64,000 nt of DNA from Streptomyces camelliae (lineage in GTDB: Bacteria; Actinomycetota; Actinomycetes; Streptomycetales; Streptomycetaceae). The position numbers and the translations under genes were made by a program. The stretch covers positions 62,001 to 126,000 of the forward strand of contig NZ_CP115301.1 in NCBI RefSeq assembly GCF_027625935.1, read 5' to 3'. The notes under the pieces were generated by a model that did no database searches, was not told the origin of the DNA, and saw only the letters and a list, made by a program, of their open reading frames with translations. Shown in pieces: positions 1-8,195 of this stretch; positions within the stretch are counted from its first letter, which is position 1, and the number at the start of each line of letters is the position of its first letter.

Positions 1-588
1 CTCGACACCTACGACCAGGAGCGCCGGCCCGCCGCGCGGCGGGTCATCGACAACACGCTCGCCCAGCTCGCCATCATGCGGCCGGGCGCCGAACTGGACC
101 CGCTGCGCGCCCTGTTCGGCGAGCTGCTCGCCTCGGAACCCCAGAGCGGGGTGCTGGCGTCCATGCTCAGCGCCCAGGACACGGTGCTGCCCGCGCGTGG
201 TGCCGATTCCTCACCCTGGGAGGGAAGGTTTCTGCAGAACATCGCGCTGACCACCCGGGACGGGCACACCGATGTGATCGGCCTGCTGGGCGAGGGACGG
301 CCGCTGCTCCTGCTCTCCGGCGGGCAGGACAGCGGCGGCTACGGCAGCGGCGGCTACGAGGCCGAGGCGCGGCCCTGGGCCGGGCTGCTGAGGGTGGTGC
401 GGTGCGAGCCGGTGCCCGAACTGCCGTATGAGGCCGTGCTGGTACGGCCCGACGGGTACGTCGGCTGGGCGGCCGGGGGTGGGCCGCTCTCCCTCGCGCT
501 CAGGGCGTACTTCGGTGCCGGCGGGGGAGTGCGGGCCGATGGACTTCGGACGGGGGCGAGCGGTGCGCTGTCGGGCGTTGTCAGGTGA
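1..588 (+). CDS. FAD-dependent aromatic monooxygenase, C-terminal part (5' truncated by window)
   Basis: The reading frame is open from base 1 to a TGA at 586-588, so the window begins inside the gene. The first residues (LDTYDQERRPAARRV) match the conserved end of the substrate domain in PHBH-type (class A) flavin monooxygenases such as PgaE or rifampicin monooxygenase. The remaining ~180 residues fit the thioredoxin-like C-terminal domain, including VRPDGYVGWAA. Enzymes of this family hydroxylate polycyclic aromatic polyketides with FAD and NAD(P)H. The FAD-binding GxGxxG and GD motifs lie outside the window, so activity cannot be judged. Its stop overlaps the convergent regulator's stop by 8 bp. 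It suggests that an aromatic polyketide cluster continues to the left. Confidence 0.85.
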   Translation, partial: LDTYDQERRPAARRVIDNTLAQLAIMRPGAELDPLRALFGELLASEPQSGVLASMLSAQDTVLPARGADSSPWEGRFLQNIALTTRDGHTDVIGLLGEGRPLLLLSGGQDSGGYGSGGYEAEARPWAGLLRVVRCEPVPELPYEAVLVRPDGYVGWAAGGGPLSLALRAYFGAGGGVRADGLRTGASGALSGVVR

Positions 589-1249
589 GAGCCGCCGCGG
601 GCTGCATGGAGTGCGTCTGCTGGAGCTCGTTGTGGACCGCTGCTCCGCGGCCCTCGGTGACGTCCACCGCGGCGAGCACCGAGGGCATCACGACGCTCGG
701 CAGTATGTGCCGCAGCAGGGAGGTCACCCGGCGCGGCAGGTCCTGGTAGTTGGACGTGGCCTGGGACATGGCCTGGACGCCGGCGAAGGCTCCGACCAGG
801 ACCTCGGCCGTCTCGGCCGGCACCACATGGGGCAGCAGCTCGCCCTGGGCCTGTGCCGTCGTCAGGAGCTCGACGCCGATCTCACCCCAGCGCAGGAAGG
901 GGGCGCTGCGGTTGAGCCCCTGGGCCTGCTGGTCGAGGGAGAGCCGGACACCTGCCCGGACCAGGGGGTCGGTCTGCAGGTGATAGGCGTGCACGGCCAC
1001 CGTGTCCACCAACTGCTGGACCTTGCAGGCCCGTCCGGGAATGGGCAGCTGCTGGTCCTGCTCACTGATCACCCCCTCCGCCAGGTCCTCCTTCGAGGCG
1101 AAGTGGAAGTAGAGAGCCCCCTTGGTCACACCGGCCGTGGTCAGGATCTCGCTGATCGTCGCGGCCTGGTAGCCCCGCTCCTCGAAGACCTTGGCCGCCG
1201 CCGTGAGGATCGTCCGCCGTGTGCGGATCGCCCGGTCCTGCGTCACCAC
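581..1249 (-). CDS. Gamma-butyrolactone receptor-type TetR regulator (ScbR/ArpA-like)
   Basis: A 222-aa TetR-family repressor. The N-terminal helix-turn-helix (about residues 10-55) contains TISEILTTAGVTKGALYFHF, the signature of the ScbR/ArpA/BarA subfamily that releases DNA on binding a gamma-butyrolactone. The start is the first of two tandem GTG codons, six bases after GGAGG (1256-1260); the frame runs on upstream but has no better ribosome site. An ARE-like palindrome lies 35 bp upstream, as expected for autorepression. It is divergent from the NmrA-like gene at 1383 and close to an AfsA-like gene, the usual receptor/synthase arrangement. Family assignment is firm; whether it is a true receptor or a pseudo-receptor cannot be told from sequence. 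Confidence 0.9.
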   Translation of the reverse strand: MVTQDRAIRTRRTILTAAAKVFEERGYQAATISEILTTAGVTKGALYFHFASKEDLAEGVISEQDQQLPIPGRACKVQQLVDTVAVHAYHLQTDPLVRAGVRLSLDQQAQGLNRSAPFLRWGEIGVELLTTAQAQGELLPHVVPAETAEVLVGAFAGVQAMSQATSNYQDLPRRVTSLLRHILPSVVMPSVLAAVDVTEGRGAAVHNELQQTHSMQPAAALT

Positions 1250-1283
1250 TGTCGGCCTCCTTCGTCTGTGAGACAGAGCCAAT

Positions 1284-1303
1284 AAAAACCGCCCAGTTTG
1301 TAT
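1284..1303. promoter_or_regulatory. ARE-like palindrome in the receptor/reductase divergent promoter
   Basis: The sequence AAAAACCGCCCAGTTTGTAT has imperfectly inverted arms (AAAAACCG against CAGTTTGT) and is followed by CTTA. It resembles the autoregulatory elements bound by GBL receptors (AC-rich half, CCG...CGG core, TTTGT half). It sits between the divergent starts at 1249 and 1383, so one repressor could control both genes. Binding is inferred. Confidence 0.6.
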
Positions 1304-1382
1304 CTTACATCGTTTTGGTTGATCGGGAGGGTGCGAGAACAGTGAATTGTCCACGCGTACGCAATGAGACGGGAACGAGCCG

Positions 1383-2237
1383 GTGATCCTGGTGACCGGG
1401 GCCACCGGGACGGTTGGGCGGGAACTGGTCAGATTGCTGCCCGCCGACGTGCCCGTTCGCATCATGGTCAGGGACCCCGCGAAGGCTTCCGGGGTGCCGT
1501 CGGCGGCGGAGACGGTCGCCGGGGACTTCGCGGATCCGCGGGCGCTGGCGCGGGCGTTGGCGGGGGTGCGGACGGCGTTCCTCGTCACCACCGATCCCTC
1601 GGGCGAGCATGACGCCCGGTTCGTCGGCGCCGCACGGACGGCCGGAGTGCGGCGGGTGGTGAAACTCTCCGCAGCGGCCGTCCTCGACCCCGAGGCCGAC
1701 GACCTCATCACCCGGTGGCAGCGGGCCAGTGAGGAACGCTTGCGCGCCTCCGGCCTGGAGTGGACCCTGCTGCGTCCGCGCGCGTTCATGTCCAACTCCC
1801 TGTCATGGGCGGCCTCCATACGGTCCGAGCGCACCGTCCGCGCGCTGTACGGGACGTCCGCCAACGCCTGTGTGGATCCCCGGGACGTCGCGGCGGTCGC
1901 GGCGCGGGCGCTGACGGGTCAGGGCCATGCCGGACGCGCCTACACGCTGACCGGACCGGAGGCGGTCACCGCGGCCGGGCAGACGGAACTGCTCGGCCGG
2001 CTGCTCGGGATTCCCCTGCGCTTCGAGGAGTTGACCCCGGAGGCGGCGCGCGCCGGGCTGAGCAGGCGCTGTCCGGAGCCGGTCGTCGAGGCGCTGCTGG
2101 CGAGCGCACGGCGGCAGCGGGCGGGTGCCAAGGCCGGGGTGGAGGACACCGTCCGCACGGTGACGGGCCGCCCGGCGCGATCGTTCCGGCAGTGGGCCGA
2201 GGACCATCTGGAGGCGTTCGCCCCGGTCACGGTGTAG
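1383..2237 (+). CDS. NmrA-like NAD(P)-binding reductase (SDR-type)
   Basis: A 284-aa atypical short-chain dehydrogenase of the NmrA/HSCARG type. The N-terminal Rossmann motif is GATGTVG (residues 6-12). MVRDPAKA is a likely NADP-binding segment, and the C-terminal half is the variable NmrA region. There is no classical YxxxK pair, which is usual for this group. It starts at GTG 1383 behind GGGAACGAG. It lies between a ScbR-like receptor and an AfsA-like synthase; reductases in this position often complete GBL biosynthesis by reducing the 6-keto group, so that role is inferred from context. A sensor or azoreductase-like function is the alternative. Confidence 0.75.
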   Translation: MILVTGATGTVGRELVRLLPADVPVRIMVRDPAKASGVPSAAETVAGDFADPRALARALAGVRTAFLVTTDPSGEHDARFVGAARTAGVRRVVKLSAAAVLDPEADDLITRWQRASEERLRASGLEWTLLRPRAFMSNSLSWAASIRSERTVRALYGTSANACVDPRDVAAVAARALTGQGHAGRAYTLTGPEAVTAAGQTELLGRLLGIPLRFEELTPEAARAGLSRRCPEPVVEALLASARRQRAGAKAGVEDTVRTVTGRPARSFRQWAEDHLEAFAPVTV

Positions 2238-2241
2238 CCCT

Positions 2242-2294
2242 GGTACGACGGTGCCGGGCCGCCGCTGCGGGCGGCGGCCCGGCACCGTCGTACC
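2242..2294. terminator. 24-bp perfect hairpin after the NmrA-like gene
   Basis: The arms 2242-2265 and 2271-2294 are exact reverse complements (24 bp) around a 5-base loop. The stem begins five bases after the TAG of the rightward gene. There is no U-run, as is common for Streptomyces terminators. Confidence 0.8.
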
Positions 2295-2334
2295 GGAGGG
2301 AGCGCGGGAAGACGACACGCGGCCGGTTGCCGGA

Positions 2335-2374
2335 GTCGGGGCCGGTGCCCGGCGCGCCGGGCACCGGCCCCGAC
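2335..2374. terminator. 20+20 bp perfect palindrome after the AfsA-like gene
   Basis: Bases 2335-2354 and 2355-2374 are exact reverse complements with no spacer. The palindrome lies three bases beyond the leftward gene's stop (2378-2380). It probably terminates the leftward transcript, and with the 2242-2294 hairpin insulates the convergent pair. Confidence 0.75.
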
Positions 2375-2377
2375 GGC

Positions 2378-3373
2378 TCATCCCTGGCCTGCCGCCATGG
2401 CCACGGTGGCCCGGAAGGCGAGCTGTCCGTCCTGCAGGACGGAGACGAGCACGGCCTCCCGGTCGGGCTCCGACGTCGGGATCCGCAGCGCCTCGATGGC
2501 GCAGGGCGCGTCCATCTCGACGTAGCGCACGAACTCGCTGGTGATGGCCAGCGGCAGCGAGGCATGTCCCAGCGTCGCGGCCGTGGCCTGGCGGGCGGCC
2601 TCCAGCAGCACCATGCCGGGCACGTGGTCGACCGGGTGGTCGAAGAGCACGGGGTGCCGGGTGTCCAGCCGCAACTGCCAGCGGCCGGCTTCCCCGACGG
2701 GCGACAGGACGACGTCCATGGGCGACATGCGCCCGACGGTCTGCGGGGCTTCCGGGGCGGTCAGCGGCATGACCCGGGGCTGTCCGCCGTCGAGCAGCTT
2801 GGCGGCGCGCAGCCGTCCGTAGACCTTGGGGCCGATGCAGCTGACCGTGCCGCCCCCGGTCGCGGCGACGAAGCCGTCGCGGAGGATCTTCACCTCGATG
2901 GTGCAGCCGGTGAAGCCGCCGCGCCGCCACGTCACGTTCGTGCACGTGACGTCGAGTTCCAGCGAGGCGGGTGCCCAGCCGACGCGGACGTGCTCGGGCC
3001 GTACGGCCACGCTGAGGTCCGACATCAGAAGGTGATGGTCGAGCGGAACGCCGAACTCGGCGTGGGCCAGCAGGATCCCGGCCTGCCGGATCGTTTCGGC
3101 CGCGATCAGCGGATCGTGGCAGCCGTCCACGTTGGCGAAGAAGCTGTGGCCGCGGGGCCACTGGGCGGCGAGGCTGAAGTGGTTGTCGTCCACGCGCCTC
3201 CAGTCGGTCAGCATCACCTCGGCGATGCTGGCGCGGTGGACGAACTCCCTCGGGACCGTGGTGGTCCACGAGGTGTGGTGCGGTGCGAGGTTGGCGTGCC
3301 CGATGGTGGTGTCGCTCTTCCCTTGCTGGCTGGCGGATATCGTGCCGGTGACACGGAACGTGCTCGCAGACAT
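2378..3373 (-). CDS. AfsA-like gamma-butyrolactone synthase (A-factor family)
   Basis: A 331-aa protein with the two AfsA (hotdog-like) repeats, roughly residues 30-165 and 215-320. Family segments include FVHRASIAEVMLTDW, HDPLIAAETIRQAG and HPVLFDHPVDHVPGM. AfsA/ScbA enzymes condense a beta-ketoacyl-ACP with dihydroxyacetone phosphate, the first step to GBL signals. The ATG at 3371-3373 is chosen because GGGGGA lies seven bases upstream; the frame stays open further upstream without a ribosome site. An ARE-like site 52 bp upstream suggests repression by the linked ScbR-like receptor. The presence of synthase, reductase and receptor argues that this locus makes and senses its own signal. Confidence 0.9.
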   Translation of the reverse strand: MSASTFRVTGTISASQQGKSDTTIGHANLAPHHTSWTTTVPREFVHRASIAEVMLTDWRRVDDNHFSLAAQWPRGHSFFANVDGCHDPLIAAETIRQAGILLAHAEFGVPLDHHLLMSDLSVAVRPEHVRVGWAPASLELDVTCTNVTWRRGGFTGCTIEVKILRDGFVAATGGGTVSCIGPKVYGRLRAAKLLDGGQPRVMPLTAPEAPQTVGRMSPMDVVLSPVGEAGRWQLRLDTRHPVLFDHPVDHVPGMVLLEAARQATAATLGHASLPLAITSEFVRYVEMDAPCAIEALRIPTSEPDREAVLVSVLQDGQLAFRATVAMAAGQG

Positions 3374-3424
3374 GTCTGGGTCCCCCTGAGCGGCGTCATA
3401 TGTGGTTGTGTCAGGACACCGAAG

Positions 3425-3447
3425 ATACAAACTAACCGGTTTAATTT
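3425..3447. promoter_or_regulatory. ARE-like site upstream of the AfsA-like gene
   Basis: ACAAACTAACCGGTTTAATTT carries the CCGG core of a GBL-receptor autoregulatory element with AC-rich and T-rich flanks. It lies in the leader of the leftward AfsA-like gene. The rest of the 3448-3734 gap shows no convincing gene or structure. Confidence 0.55.
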
Positions 3448-3734
3448 CTAGCGGTAGCAGGCACTCCGCCCTCGCGATTTGTGGAGGATCCGGTTCCATA
3501 TCGGGGCGCCGGTCCGGTTTTCCGAGGACCCGCCAGGACGGTCCCAGGGGGCCCTGTCCGCTGGGACCTCGGATGACGCCCGTGGCCGACGACCGCCCCT
3601 GTGCGGGGTGCGCCGGCCTGCTCCCCGCAGCCCCGCGGGGCCGCCTTCCGAGGGGGCTCTCAAGCCTTTTCAGAGCACTGTTCGAGTGCCCTGATCAACC
3701 ATGGGCCAGGGCTGCGAGGAGGGGAAAACGCCGC

Positions 3735-3926
3735 ATGGACAACGTGGAAACCGTGCTTCGCGTGGAACGCGGTCAGGCCGGTGCGGAAGAGCTGGCCGCC
3801 GTCGCGACGGTGCTGCTCGCCCTGCGGGCGCGCGGCCAGGAGGAGCCCGAGACACAGCCGCCGTCGCCTGGCTGGAACTGGTGGAAGCGGCCGCACGACT
3901 ACGCGCCGCCCGGCAGCTGGAGGTGA
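3735..3926 (+). CDS. Acyl-CoA carboxylase epsilon subunit
   Basis: A 63-aa protein with the actinobacterial AccE/PccE layout: VLRVERGQAGAEELAAVATV at the N-terminus (the usual V-x-G-x-x-x-x-E-E-L-A-A-L pattern) and a WKRP...PPGSWR tail. Epsilon subunits bind the carboxyltransferase beta subunit and stabilise the alpha/beta complex. The start ATG has GAGGGGAAAA just upstream. It is followed 116 bp later by the beta subunit gene, so the two probably form one unit supplying malonyl-CoA (or another extender) to the polyketide pathway. No biotin-carrying alpha subunit is in the window. Confidence 0.8.
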   Translation: MDNVETVLRVERGQAGAEELAAVATVLLALRARGQEEPETQPPSPGWNWWKRPHDYAPPGSWR

Positions 3927-3967
3927 GCCGTCCGCCGTCCGAGGCGCCGTCCACTGCAAGAAAATGT

Positions 3968-3983
3968 AACCGCACATGCGGTT
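3968..3983. promoter_or_regulatory. ARE-like palindrome between the carboxylase genes
   Basis: AACCGCACATGCGGTT has 7-bp inverted arms (AACCGCA/TGCGGTT) in the gap before the beta subunit start. Its AACCGC...GCGGTT design closely matches the perfect palindrome at 7166-7183, so both may be targets of the same ScbR-like protein. Confidence 0.45.
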
Positions 3984-4042
3984 TTACTTTGGCGATGGAA
4001 CCGGGGCAGGCTCGGCAGCCTTGTCCCAGAAAAGGACCAGAG

Positions 4043-5635
4043 ATGGCGATGACGACTGCCCCCGTGCCGACCGGGACAGCCCCGGCCGACATACGCGGTC
4101 ATGTGGCGGAGCTGCACGCGATACGGGCCCAGGCGGCGGCCGGCCCGAGTGAGAAGGCGACGGCGGCGCAGCACGCCAGGGGCAAGCTGACGGCTCGGGA
4201 GCGTATCGAGCTGCTCCTGGACCCGGGGTCCTTCCAGGAGGTCGAGCAGCTGCGCCGGCACCGGGCGAGCGGCTTCGGCCTGGAGGCGAAGAAGCCGTAC
4301 ACCGACGGTGTCATCACCGGCTGGGGCACGGTCGAGGGCCGTACGGTCTTCGTCTACGCGCACGACTTCCGGATCTTCGGCGGCGCGCTGGGCGAGGCCC
4401 ACGCCACCAAGATCCACAAGATCATGGACATGGCCATCGCGGCCGGCGCGCCGCTGGTCTCCCTGAACGACGGCGCGGGCGCCCGTATCCAGGAGGGTGT
4501 CAGCGCCCTCGCCGGCTACGGCGGCATCTTCCAGCGCAACACCAAGGCGAGCGGTGTCATCCCGCAGATCAGCGTGATGCTGGGCCCGTGCGCGGGCGGC
4601 GCGGCCTACTCGCCGGCCCTGACGGACTTCGTGTTCATGGTCCGTGAGACCTCGCAGATGTTCATCACCGGCCCGGACGTGGTCAAGGCCGTGACCGGCG
4701 AGGAGATCAGCCAGAACGGCCTGGGCGGCGCCGACGTCCACGCCGAGACGTCCGGCGTGTGCCACTTCGCGTACGACGACGAGGAGACCTGCCTCGCCGA
4801 GGTCCGCTACCTCATCTCGCTGCTCCCGCAGAACAACCGGGAGAACCCCCCGCGGGTGCAGAGCTCGGACCCGGTCGACCGGCGCAGCGACGTGCTGCTG
4901 GACCTGGTCCCGGCCGACGGCAACCGGCCGTACGACATGAGCAAGGTCATCGAGGAGATCGTCGACGACGGCGAGTACCTGGAGGTCCACGAGCGCTGGG
5001 CGCGGAACATCATCTGCGCGCTGGCCCGTCTCGACGGCCAGGTGGTCGGCATCATCGCCAACCAGCCGCAATCCCTGGCCGGCGTCCTGGACATCGAGGC
5101 GTCCGAGAAGGCCGCTCGCTTCGTGCAGATGTGTGACGCCTTCAACATTCCCATCGTCACCCTCCTGGACGTGCCGGGGTTCCTGCCCGGCGTCGACCAG
5201 GAGCACGGCGGCATCATCCGGCACGGCGCCAAGCTGCTGTACGCCTACTGCAACGCGACCGTGCCGCGCATCTCGCTCATCCTGCGCAAGGCGTACGGAG
5301 GTGCCTACATCGTCATGGACTCCCGGTCCATCGGCGCCGACCTGACCTACGCCTGGCCGACCAACGAGATCGCGGTGATGGGCGCCGAGGGCGCCGCCAA
5401 CGTCATCTTCCGCCGGCAGATCGCCGAGGCCGAGGACCCCGAGGCGATGCGGTCGCGGATGGTCAAGGAGTACAAGTCCGAGCTGATGCACCCGTACTAC
5501 GCGGCGGAGCGCGGCCTGGTCGACGACGTGATCGACCCCGCCGAGACCCGCGAGGTGCTGATCCGCTCGCTGGCCATGCTGCACAGCAAGCACGCCGACC
5601 TGCCCTCGCGTAAGCACGGCAACCCGCCGCAGTGA
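4043..5635 (+). CDS. Acyl-CoA carboxylase beta (carboxyltransferase) subunit
   Basis: A 530-aa carboxyltransferase of the AccB/PccB family, the usual length. The N-terminal crotonase-like domain includes ARGKLTARERIELLLDPGSF and NDGAGARIQEGV, with GPCAGGAAYSPALTDF forming an oxyanion region. The C-terminal domain includes LLDVPGFLPGVDQEHGG, YGGAYIVMDSRSIGADL and AVMGAEGAANVIFRR. It moves CO2 from carboxybiotin to acetyl- or propionyl-CoA. The start is ATG 4043 behind AAAGGACCAG; a second ATG two codons on is also possible. Sited beside an epsilon subunit inside a biosynthetic locus, it probably provides malonyl-CoA for THN synthase, NphT7 or a type II PKS. Confidence 0.93.
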   Translation: MAMTTAPVPTGTAPADIRGHVAELHAIRAQAAAGPSEKATAAQHARGKLTARERIELLLDPGSFQEVEQLRRHRASGFGLEAKKPYTDGVITGWGTVEGRTVFVYAHDFRIFGGALGEAHATKIHKIMDMAIAAGAPLVSLNDGAGARIQEGVSALAGYGGIFQRNTKASGVIPQISVMLGPCAGGAAYSPALTDFVFMVRETSQMFITGPDVVKAVTGEEISQNGLGGADVHAETSGVCHFAYDDEETCLAEVRYLISLLPQNNRENPPRVQSSDPVDRRSDVLLDLVPADGNRPYDMSKVIEEIVDDGEYLEVHERWARNIICALARLDGQVVGIIANQPQSLAGVLDIEASEKAARFVQMCDAFNIPIVTLLDVPGFLPGVDQEHGGIIRHGAKLLYAYCNATVPRISLILRKAYGGAYIVMDSRSIGADLTYAWPTNEIAVMGAEGAANVIFRRQIAEAEDPEAMRSRMVKEYKSELMHPYYAAERGLVDDVIDPAETREVLIRSLAMLHSKHADLPSRKHGNPPQ

Positions 5636-5885
5636 ACGGGCAAACGCCTCGGCGGCAGGAGAAGAGAACGGCATGAATGGTCTGTTATCCCGGCCGGGCG
5701 GGCCTGTTGTTCCCGGTTTGATCGTCCGTTTGTTGGGGTCAAACTTGGCAAAGTTCGATGGAGGGCTGCGGCGCTTCGGCGGTACGGTGGCGTAGAGTTG
5801 GATGAATCTGCACGTCAGACGCGACTTGCGAGTGTCGTGCCTCAGCCGGTGCCCAATCAATCAAAACAGCATACTTGGTTTGGTA

Positions 5886-5908
5886 TTGACAAACCGTCCG
5901 GCCTGTTT
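5886..5908 (+). promoter_or_regulatory. Promoter with ARE overlapping the -35, upstream of SARP 1
   Basis: TTGACA (5886-5891) is overlapped by ACAAACCGTCCGGCCTGTTT (5889-5908), an ARE-like inverted repeat. The same arrangement recurs before SARP 3 at 10312-10334. A GBL receptor bound here would block RNA polymerase. The rest of the 5636-5885 gap shows nothing further. Confidence 0.6.
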
Positions 5909-5959
5909 TCTACTCGATGAGTGCCAGCTTGGAGAGCGCACTCATCTGGGGGAAACGGC

Positions 5960-6823
5960 ATGAAGATCGGCGTACTGGGCATTTTGGACGTCAGGGTGAA
6001 CGGGGTGCTCATCGCCCCGACCGCGCCGAAGCCGCGGCAGGTGCTCGCGCTTCTCGCGCTGCACGCCGACCAGGTGGTGCCGGTCTTCGCCCTGACCGAC
6101 GAGCTGTGGGCCGGCCGGCCACCGCGCAGCGCACGCACCACTCTGCAGACCTACATCCTCCAGCTGCGCGACCTCATCACGGCCGCGCTGGAGCAGGAGG
6201 CCGACAGCGAGCCCGGGGCCCCGCGGCGCAGCGCCAAGGACGTCCTGGTCACCGCGCCCGGCGGATACATGCTGGTCTCCGACGGCGGAGACAGTGACGT
6301 CCGCGAGTTCGAGCGGCTCGCGGGCATGGGTTACCGCGCGATCGACGCGGGCGACTTCAAGCAGGCGTCGCGCCTGCTGCGTGAGGCGCTCGGCCTTTGG
6401 ATCGGCCCGGCCTTCGCCGACATCCGGACCGGTGCGCGCCTGGAGATGGAGGCCAAGCGGCTTGAGGAGAGCCGGCTGTGCGCCCTCGACCAGCGCATCG
6501 AGGCGGACCTACGGCTCGGCCGGCACCGCGAACTGCTCGCCGAACTGACCGTGCTGACCAGCCGTTACCGCACCCACGAAAACCTGCATGCCCAGTTCAT
6601 GGTGGCGCTGCACCGCTCCGGCCGCCGCGGCGAGGCCCTTGAGGTCTACCACCAGCTGCGCGGCACCCTCGTGCGGGACCTGGGCCTGGAGCCCTCGGCG
6701 AGGTTGCGCCGGCTTCAGCAGTCGATCCTCGTCGCAGGGGCGGAGAACCTGCTGGGGGCCGAGTCCCAGCCGCTCGCCACGGCACCGCTCGCCACCGCCC
6801 GCGTGGGCAGCGGCTCCCGGTAG
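5960..6823 (+). CDS. SARP-family pathway activator 1
   Basis: A 287-aa Streptomyces antibiotic regulatory protein. Residues ~15-95 form the OmpR-like winged helix (PKPRQVLALLALHADQVV, LQTYILQLRDLI), and ~105-250 the bacterial transcriptional activation domain, including ALYGLWIGPAF-like and LEESRLCALDQRIEADLRLG segments. SARPs activate biosynthetic operons by binding direct repeats near the -35. The start is ATG 5960 after GGGGGAAA. It is most like SARP 3 (10385), including the leader and promoter. The -35 is covered by an ARE-like site, so it is probably released by the GBL signal. Confidence 0.92.
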   Translation: MKIGVLGILDVRVNGVLIAPTAPKPRQVLALLALHADQVVPVFALTDELWAGRPPRSARTTLQTYILQLRDLITAALEQEADSEPGAPRRSAKDVLVTAPGGYMLVSDGGDSDVREFERLAGMGYRAIDAGDFKQASRLLREALGLWIGPAFADIRTGARLEMEAKRLEESRLCALDQRIEADLRLGRHRELLAELTVLTSRYRTHENLHAQFMVALHRSGRRGEALEVYHQLRGTLVRDLGLEPSARLRRLQQSILVAGAENLLGAESQPLATAPLATARVGSGSR

Positions 6824-6903
6824 GCATGAACTGCCGTGCAGCAGGTGGGACTTAGGCCGGTCCCGCCACGGCGCCGCAGATCACCGCCGTTCGGCCGTCC
6901 CGG

Positions 6904-7107
6904 TTGCAGATCTACCATTCCCTGAGGATGGCCGGCCTCGCGCACTGGTTCGTGGCCGTGGGCTTCTACACGTTGCTGCTGACGCTCGTCGACGCTATCG
7001 GCCGGCTCTTCCAGGCCGACTGGAGCCTGTCGCTCATCGGCGACTGGACGCCGTACATCGGCTATGTCGAGTTCCTCGGCACGATGACGACGGTGAGGGA
7101 CGACTGA
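6904..7107 (+). pseudogene. Fragment of an (Fe-S)-binding membrane oxidoreductase
   Basis: A short frame whose translation (GLAHWFVAVGFYTLLLTLVD, then GRLFQADWSLSLIGDW) looks like the N-terminal transmembrane part of the large actinobacterial heterodisulfide-reductase-like Fe-S proteins. It ends after ~65 residues, has no proper start or ribosome site, and lacks every cysteine motif. It reads as a relic left between SARP 1 and the TetR gene. The identification is from remembered family sequence and should be treated as tentative. Confidence 0.45.
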
Positions 7108-7165
7108 GGGGTGCTCGAGGGGGCCTCTCAGCCATTGACCAGCCATGTTCACTTCCATCTATATG

Positions 7166-7183
7166 AAACCGCGTACGCGGTTT
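7166..7183. promoter_or_regulatory. Perfect 18-bp palindrome (ARE-like operator) upstream of the second TetR gene
   Basis: AAACCGCGTACGCGGTTT is its own reverse complement and is followed by GTTAG. It lies 55 bp before the start of the ScbR-like TetR gene, matching an autoregulatory GBL-receptor operator. It is the cleanest such site in the window. Confidence 0.7.
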
Positions 7184-7238
7184 GTTAGTCTGGGGCTGGC
7201 TTCGGCCTTTCGACGTCCCGGTACGCAGGAGGCAGCAC

Positions 7239-7907
7239 ATGGTCAAGCAGGAGCGGGCCGCACGTACGCGGCGTTCGCTGATCCATGCGGCGGCCGAGGT
7301 GTTCGCAGAAGTGGGCTTCGTCCCCGCGTCGCTGGGCACCATCAGCACGCGCGCCGGTGTCAGCAACGGGGCGCTGCATTTTCACTTCGCCAACAAGAGC
7401 ATGCTCGCCGAGGCCGTCGAGGCGCAGGCCACCGAGGCGGTACGGCAGCTCGCCGAGACGGCGCGGGCCCGGCATGGCGACTCACTGCAGGCCGTGGTGG
7501 ACGCCATGCACGAGCTGATCGGCTCCTTGGCCAAGGACGTTGTGGTCCGCGCCGGCTTCGAACTCGCCGGTGACATCGCCCGCCGTGCCCAGTCTCCGCT
7601 GCGCCAGGAGTGGCAGCGCTGGGTGGAGGAGAGCCTGCGCCGGGCCGAGGACGCCGGTGCGCTTGCCGCGGGGGTGTCCTGGAAGGATGCCGCCCGCGTC
7701 GTCGTCGCGGTGACCGTGGGTCTGGAGGTGCTCGGCGGCGAGGACGCCTCCTGGCTGTCCCGGCAGAACGTCACCCGTATCTGGGAGTTGCTGCTGCCGC
7801 TGCTGACCGACCGGCGGGAGCCGGAGGCCCTGGTGTCCTCCGGCTCCCGCTCGTCGGCGGTCGTGTCCCCGAGGGTGCAGCCGGAGCTGGCGCAGCCCGA
7901 GCGGTAG
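7239..7907 (+). CDS. Second ScbR-like TetR regulator (possible pseudo-GBL receptor)
   Basis: A 222-aa TetR protein. The helix-turn-helix region has LGTISTRAGVSNGALHFHFA, close to the ScbR/ScbR2 group; the C-terminal ligand domain is divergent from the receptor at 581-1249. The start is ATG 7239, six bases after AGGAGG (7227-7232). ScbR2-type pseudo-receptors often bind antibiotics rather than GBLs and repress SARP genes, which would suit its place between SARP 1 and SARP 2; this is inference. The perfect palindrome at 7166-7183 is its likely operator. Confidence 0.85.
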   Translation: MVKQERAARTRRSLIHAAAEVFAEVGFVPASLGTISTRAGVSNGALHFHFANKSMLAEAVEAQATEAVRQLAETARARHGDSLQAVVDAMHELIGSLAKDVVVRAGFELAGDIARRAQSPLRQEWQRWVEESLRRAEDAGALAAGVSWKDAARVVVAVTVGLEVLGGEDASWLSRQNVTRIWELLLPLLTDRREPEALVSSGSRSSAVVSPRVQPELAQPER

Positions 7908-8195
7908 CGGGCGGGGCGGCAGCGGGTTCGCTCGCTGTCCGGTGGGGCTCGGCAGGTCTCCAGTGCCTCGCCGCGCCGGCGGCCGGATTTTCCGGATTCT
8001 CGGTGAATTATTTCCGGACCTGTTGTCGGTGCTTTCTCCTGAGTTTCCCGCGGTGCGTATTGCCTTCGTTTCCTCTTTGAGGATTGCTCAAATGCTGCTG
8101 AAGGAACCGATGCCTCCGGTGCGGGTGCGGCTAGCGTGCAAGTTCGCCGACGAATTTCCGCCATCGGGTGTGCCCGACGACGAACGGAGGGAACC

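Noticed and set aside
1803..3269. Long leftward open frame (488 codons) across the NmrA-like and AfsA-like genes
   Set aside because: Arg/Pro-rich shadow of the real frames; no family features. The AfsA and NmrA readings have motifs and ribosome sites.
3899..5860. Leftward 653-codon frame opposite the carboxylase beta subunit
   Set aside because: Antisense to a clearly conserved gene; high third-position GC creates such frames in Streptomyces.
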